Part shown: positions 6,412-9,689 of the stretch, in pieces
Layout of the letters: each line of letters opens with the position of its first letter
How positions within the stretch are numbered: the first letter of the stretch is position 1
Source of the DNA: DATAYA01 sp036272815
Lineage (GTDB): Bacteria; Pseudomonadota; Alphaproteobacteria; Acetobacterales; Acetobacteraceae
Length of the DNA stretch: 9,689 bases
Assembly (NCBI GenBank): GCA_036272815.1
Contig: DATAYA010000091.1
Location: 1 to 9,689 of the forward strand
Direction of reading: 5' to 3'
Position numbers and translations under genes: made by a program
The notes under the pieces: model-generated
Database searches by the model: none
The model's input: only the letters and a program-made list of their open reading frames with translations
Told to the model about the DNA's origin: nothing

Positions 6412-8088
6412 TCAGTTCGCCACGGCCGCGGGCGATGACTTCAGCACCTCCCCGGTCTTCGGGTCGAGGAACAGCGGTGCGTTCGGCGTCGGGCGGTTGA
6501 AGTCGAACAGCCCGGCCAGCGAGCCGGAGGAGGCGTCGAACGACCCGCCGCCAAGCCGCTCGCCGCCCAACCAGTTGTCCTCGATGAAGCGCACCACCGA
6601 GGCTTGGCTTATCAGCCCGTGATCGACGTGATTGGCGGCGGTCCAGGGCGAGATCACCAGAAACGGGATGCGCGTGCCGGGGCCGCAGCGCCCATTCACC
6701 GGCTTGCCGTCGAGCCCGGACGTCGGGGTGCCCGCGCCGCACTTGCCGGCGCCGTCGAGCTGGTCGGCCTGCGGGTTGAACGATGCGCTGGTCGGCTTGG
6801 TGAAGGCATGGTCGTACCAGCCATCGGAGTCGTCCCAGGTGATGATGACGGCGGTGTTCTTCCAATCCGGCTGATGCTCGAGGAAGTTGATCAGCGCGAC
6901 ACTGCCGGCCTGCTCATCCAATGGGTCGGAATAGCCGGCATGGCCATCCTGGTAGGCCGGCATCTTGACGAAGGAGACGGCGGGGAAGTCTCCGGCCTTC
7001 ACGGCCGCATAGAAATCGCGCAGGCCGTATTGATGGTTCGCCGGATCGTGCGTGCGGCCGTCGGCCTCCATCGTGTGACCGATCGCGGCGATGCTGCTCG
7101 GACGGGCATGCGTCGGGTTGGCGGTGGAAGCGTAGTACTGGAACCAGTTGTGGTGCGGGATGTAGTCGACGACCGTGCTGCCGACGATCGCGGAGAACGT
7201 GCCGCGCTTGCAGCCGGTGCTGCCGTTGGCGTTCTTCGCGCCGAGATTGAAGCCGCCCATGAAGCCGCCCCAGCTAATGCCGGCGGCATCCAGCAGGTCG
7301 CCGATGTTGCGGCCCTGCATCATTGCCTGGTCGGAGGGCTTCGAACATACATCGTAGCCGGGATCGACGTCGTTTATCATCGAGACGCCGCCCTGGCCGT
7401 CGTCGATGTAGTAGGAGACAGCGGCGAGAGTGGACGGCTTCTGGGTGGTGGCGACGATCTTCATGCCGTTGGTCTGGCCCGCCACCACTTCCAGCGCCCC
7501 GGGCGTCGACGGGCCATAGGTGTCGGTATAGGCATTGTCGCTCATCGCGAAATGCTGCGCGTAGCGCCACATCGCGCCGACGGTGTTGCCGTCGAAATAG
7601 CCCATCACCTGGCCCGTGGTGCCGAAGGCGCCCGCGCCCGAGGCCGTGCCCTTGCCGGTGTATTTCGGAAACAGGTCCGCTTTGCCGCCATTGTAGGCCT
7701 GCTGCTCGGCCGTGTAGGCATGGTTCTGGTCGGCGGTGTTGGCCTGGGTGCGGTCCAGCCGGAACGGCGCGGACGCGCCGGCGCCGTTGGCGGGGTTGGT
7801 ATTGGGATTGCGGGTCAGCAGGTCGGCATTGACCAGATTGTTGACGCGCGGCGTCCCGGAGGCGGCCGCGAAAGCGGGCTCGCCCGGCGGATTTGCGGCT
7901 TTCGGATAGGTCGCGAAGTAGTGATCGAAAGACACGTTCTCATTGTACAGCACGACCAGATGCTTGATCGGCGTCGCCGTCTTCGCCGCATCCGGTGCCG
8001 GTGCCGCGGCAGAGACCGGTGGTGCTGCGAGAGCGGCCGCCGCCAGAAGCAGCGAAACGGAGCAAAGCAGCGACCTGCGTCGTGACAT
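6412..8088 (-). CDS. Exported PF04185 phosphoesterase (phospholipase C/acid phosphatase family)
   Basis: A 558-residue hydrolase of phosphate esters; phospholipid or small phosphomonoester substrates cannot be told apart here. The N-terminus MSRRRSLL plus an Ala/Leu core is a signal peptide, cleaved near residue 28; SRRRSLL is an imperfect Tat motif, and Tat export is known for related phospholipases C. Family motifs: YNENVSFDHYF (48-58, E50 and N51 probable metal ligands), DTYGPSTPGA (189-198, S194 or T195 candidate nucleophile), YQDGHAGYSDP (379-389), ITWDDSDGWYDH (416-427, D419/D420 probable metal ligands) and GPGTRIPFLVISPW (469-482). These assignments follow the AcpA-type acid phosphatase scheme as I remember it. 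The frame opens with TTG at 8094, but the ATG at 8088 starts the signal peptide directly and is preferred. The stop is 8 bp before the peroxidase start, so the two are one transcript. Confidence 0.91.
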   Translation of the reverse strand: MSRRRSLLCSVSLLLAAAALAAPPVSAAAPAPDAAKTATPIKHLVVLYNENVSFDHYFATYPKAANPPGEPAFAAASGTPRVNNLVNADLLTRNPNTNPANGAGASAPFRLDRTQANTADQNHAYTAEQQAYNGGKADLFPKYTGKGTASGAGAFGTTGQVMGYFDGNTVGAMWRYAQHFAMSDNAYTDTYGPSTPGALEVVAGQTNGMKIVATTQKPSTLAAVSYYIDDGQGGVSMINDVDPGYDVCSKPSDQAMMQGRNIGDLLDAAGISWGGFMGGFNLGAKNANGSTGCKRGTFSAIVGSTVVDYIPHHNWFQYYASTANPTHARPSSIAAIGHTMEADGRTHDPANHQYGLRDFYAAVKAGDFPAVSFVKMPAYQDGHAGYSDPLDEQAGSVALINFLEHQPDWKNTAVIITWDDSDGWYDHAFTKPTSASFNPQADQLDGAGKCGAGTPTSGLDGKPVNGRCGPGTRIPFLVISPWTAANHVDHGLISQASVVRFIEDNWLGGERLGGGSFDASSGSLAGLFDFNRPTPNAPLFLDPKTGEVLKSSPAAVAN

Positions 8089-8111
8089 GGCCAACCCCGA
8101 GTAAGATGAAC

Positions 8112-8144
8112 GCGGCGCTGTCTAGGACGCCTCTCTGGCGCCGC
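8112..8144 (-). promoter_or_regulatory. Inverted repeat in the phosphoesterase leader
   Basis: GCGGCGC (8112-8118) and GCGCCGC (8138-8144) are perfect 7-base complements separated by 19 bases, lying 24-56 bases before the phosphoesterase ATG. It could be a leader stem or an operator. GC-rich arms of this length can arise by chance. No clear promoter hexamers are seen; a TTCACA (complement, about 8147-8152) is the only -35-like sequence and has no good -10 partner. Confidence 0.25.
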
Positions 8145-8175
8145 ATGTGAAGAAACCATGACGTTGAGGCTGCGG

Positions 8176-8215
8176 CCGGCCCGATCTCCGGCCCCATCTC
8201 CCCGGCCCCATCTCC
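8176..8215. repeat. Short direct repeat, three near-copies of a 14-base unit
   Basis: CCGGCCCCATCTCC occurs at 8188-8201 and again without a gap at 8202-8215. A variant with one change (G for C at the eighth base) occupies 8176-8189, overlapping the first by two bases. The last copy ends on the first base of the peptidase stop triplet (complement of 8215-8217). It looks like slippage-derived sequence at the 3' end of the peptidase gene, with no obvious hairpin or function. Confidence 0.7.
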
Positions 8216-9678
8216 TAAGCGGCCACCTCCGCGACGAGCGCCCTGATGTCGCCCATCAGCGCCGCCAGCGACGGCTCATGCTGGTACATCATGTGACCGG
8301 CCTCGTAATATGTCATGCCGATGCGGGCGGCGTCGATGCCGTTGCCGGCGATCGTGGCCTCGATCGCGCCGAACGGCGTCGCGAGGTCGTAGAGGCCGTT
8401 CGCGATCAGCACCCGAAGCCGCGGGTTCTCGCGCAGCAGCCGTCCCAGCGTCGGCGCGACGTTGACATAGCCAGGCCAGCGCGGCTGGTCGTCCTTCTTC
8501 GGCCCCGCCCAGTCCCACTTGTTCAGCGCATCGCGGTTGAAGGTGTTGTACGGCCGGTCCCAGTCGATCCCGAGCGCGCGGGTCATGTGGTCGTGGACCG
8601 CGCTGACATAGGCGGCGTCGATCGCATAGGCGCTGGCATCCGCATCCGGCAGCTCGCCCGCGGCGTCATAGTCGGCGCCGGTGTAGCGCGCATCGAACCG
8701 CCCGACCGTCAGCCCGCGCGCGCGCAAAACCTCCTTGCGGAAACGGCCGGGCTCGATGCGCAGCCGGGTCCGCGCCAACCACTCCGGCGCGAGCCCGGTC
8801 AGCCGCGCGGTCTCGGCGAGCACGGCTTCGTGCTCGGCCTTGGGCAGCCGCCCGCCCAGGAACAGCGCCGGCAGATAGCGCTCGGCGGCGAACCGGCGGG
8901 CCTCGTCGATGAAGGCATCCCGATCCGGCGCCTGGATCAGCCCATGATGCCGCGCGGTCATCGCGTAGGTCGGCAGGAAGCAGGCATCCGCCAGCGGGTT
9001 GCCGCGCTCGAACCGGGCGGTGTGGAAGTCGAGGATCGCCGAGATCAGGAAAATCCCGTTGAACGCCATCGCGGCGAGCTGCCCCGACAGCTTGCCCGCG
9101 ACCGCGACGGCGCGCGTCGTGCCGTAGCTCTCCCCGCACAGGAAGCGCGGCGAGGCCCAGCGCCGGTTGGCCGACAGCCAGGCCTTGATGAACTCGCCGA
9201 CCAGTTCGGCGTCGGGCTCGACGCCCCAGGCCTCCTCCGGCTTCATCGTCCCCATCGTGCGCGAGAAGCCGGTGCCGGGCGGGTCGATGAACACGAGGTC
9301 GGCGCGGTCGAGCAGGCAGAGTTTGTTGTCCTCCACCCGGTATGGCCCGGAACCCGCGGGTTTGGCGTCGGCTGGCACGGCGACGCGGCGCGGCCCCATC
9401 GCTCCCATGTGCAGCCACAGCGAGGCCGATCCCGGGCCGCCGTTGAAGGCGAAGATCACGGGACGCGCCTCCGGCCGCTCGCTCTCGGCGAGATAGGCGA
9501 AGGAGAAGATCGAGGCTCGCGGATTGCCCTCGGCATCGGGCAGCCGCGTCTCGCCGGCGACGCAGCGATAGGCGATGTCGGTTCCGCCAAACTGGCCTTG
9601 GTGGCGGGTCTCGAAGCGGCGGGGCGGCGGGGCGGGCGGGCTCGGGGGCGGGGCGGCAGCGTCGGAGGTCTCGGGCAT
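8215..9678 (-). CDS. S10 family serine carboxypeptidase
   Basis: A 487-residue alpha/beta-hydrolase-fold peptidase (PF00450) that would remove C-terminal residues from peptides. The catalytic triad is visible: S184 in CGESYG (181-186), D431 in GLYDLATPF (428-436) and H462 in EAGHMMY (459-465). The oxyanion block FNGGPGS (78-84) and IDPPGTGFS (131-139) are typical. The product begins MPETSDAAA followed by a proline-rich stretch to residue 19, then RRFETRHQGQFGG, which opens the folded domain. No signal peptide follows the ATG at 9678, although many bacterial relatives are exported. Only 11 bases remain upstream, and these contain no in-frame stop and no strong ribosome site, so a longer product with a leader beyond the window cannot be excluded. 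It is on the same strand as the phosphoesterase but 126 bp away, so probably a separate unit. Confidence 0.93.
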   Translation of the reverse strand: MPETSDAAAPPPSPPAPPPRRFETRHQGQFGGTDIAYRCVAGETRLPDAEGNPRASIFSFAYLAESERPEARPVIFAFNGGPGSASLWLHMGAMGPRRVAVPADAKPAGSGPYRVEDNKLCLLDRADLVFIDPPGTGFSRTMGTMKPEEAWGVEPDAELVGEFIKAWLSANRRWASPRFLCGESYGTTRAVAVAGKLSGQLAAMAFNGIFLISAILDFHTARFERGNPLADACFLPTYAMTARHHGLIQAPDRDAFIDEARRFAAERYLPALFLGGRLPKAEHEAVLAETARLTGLAPEWLARTRLRIEPGRFRKEVLRARGLTVGRFDARYTGADYDAAGELPDADASAYAIDAAYVSAVHDHMTRALGIDWDRPYNTFNRDALNKWDWAGPKKDDQPRWPGYVNVAPTLGRLLRENPRLRVLIANGLYDLATPFGAIEATIAGNGIDAARIGMTYYEAGHMMYQHEPSLAALMGDIRALVAEVAA

Positions 9679-9689
9679 CCGACCCGCTT

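Noticed and set aside
4082..6622. An 846-codon open frame on the plus strand spanning the CHRD, carbonic anhydrase and peroxidase genes
   Set aside because: It overlaps three well-supported genes in other frames, is arginine-rich, shows no domain and has no ribosome binding site. Length alone is not evidence at this base composition.
5006..6865. A longer peroxidase starting at 6865
   Set aside because: The extra 154 residues overlap the phosphoesterase gene, are Arg/His-rich and would bury the signal peptide that begins at 6403.
6604..8085. A 493-codon open frame on the plus strand antisense to the phosphoesterase
   Set aside because: The phosphoesterase on the other strand has complete catalytic motifs and a signal peptide. 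The antisense product is a Gly/Val/Arg-rich shadow.

Overview
The window is GC-rich bacterial chromosomal DNA with G or C in most third codon positions. Every strand carries long, arginine-rich antisense open frames, as expected at such composition. The gene content is an NfnB/GltD-like flavoprotein fusion, a CHRD protein, a beta carbonic anhydrase, a periplasmic di-haem peroxidase and a serine carboxypeptidase. This suggests an alphaproteobacterium, perhaps of the Rhodospirillales/Acetobacteraceae type. That placement is an impression from protein style, not a demonstrated assignment. I see no tRNA, rRNA, CRISPR array, transposase, phage gene or integration site.

Layout. (1) Positions 2-3289 (+) hold a very large flavoprotein truncated at its 5' end by the window edge. 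It joins a GltD/NfnB-like FAD/NAD(P) and Fe-S module to a PyrK/NfnA-like ferredoxin-reductase module. (2) 3349-3678 (+) is a small two-helix membrane protein of the superinfection-immunity type with an unusual histidine/aromatic repeat at its N-terminus. (3) 3777-4226 (-) is a secreted CHRD-domain protein, convergent with (2) across two strong hairpins. (4) 4326-4934 (+) is a beta carbonic anhydrase, divergent from (3) across a 99-bp gap that contains a nested inverted repeat. (5) 8088-5006 (-) is a two-gene unit: an exported PF04185-type phosphoesterase (phospholipase C/acid phosphatase family), then, 8 bp later, an exported di-haem cytochrome c peroxidase-like protein. (6) 8215-9678 (-) is an S10 serine carboxypeptidase whose start lies 11 bp from the window edge.

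How the genes relate. The only firm operon is the phosphoesterase/peroxidase pair, in which both proteins are predicted to leave the cytoplasm. The large flavoprotein is a cytoplasmic electron-transfer enzyme, and the small membrane protein 59 bp downstream may be co-transcribed. The CHRD/carbonic anhydrase pair shares a divergent control region. There is no evidence that all seven genes form one system. The points most worth a second look are the architecture of the flavoprotein (fusion, about 65-residue insertion, non-standard cysteine spacing), the histidine-rich membrane protein and the phosphoesterase-peroxidase pair.
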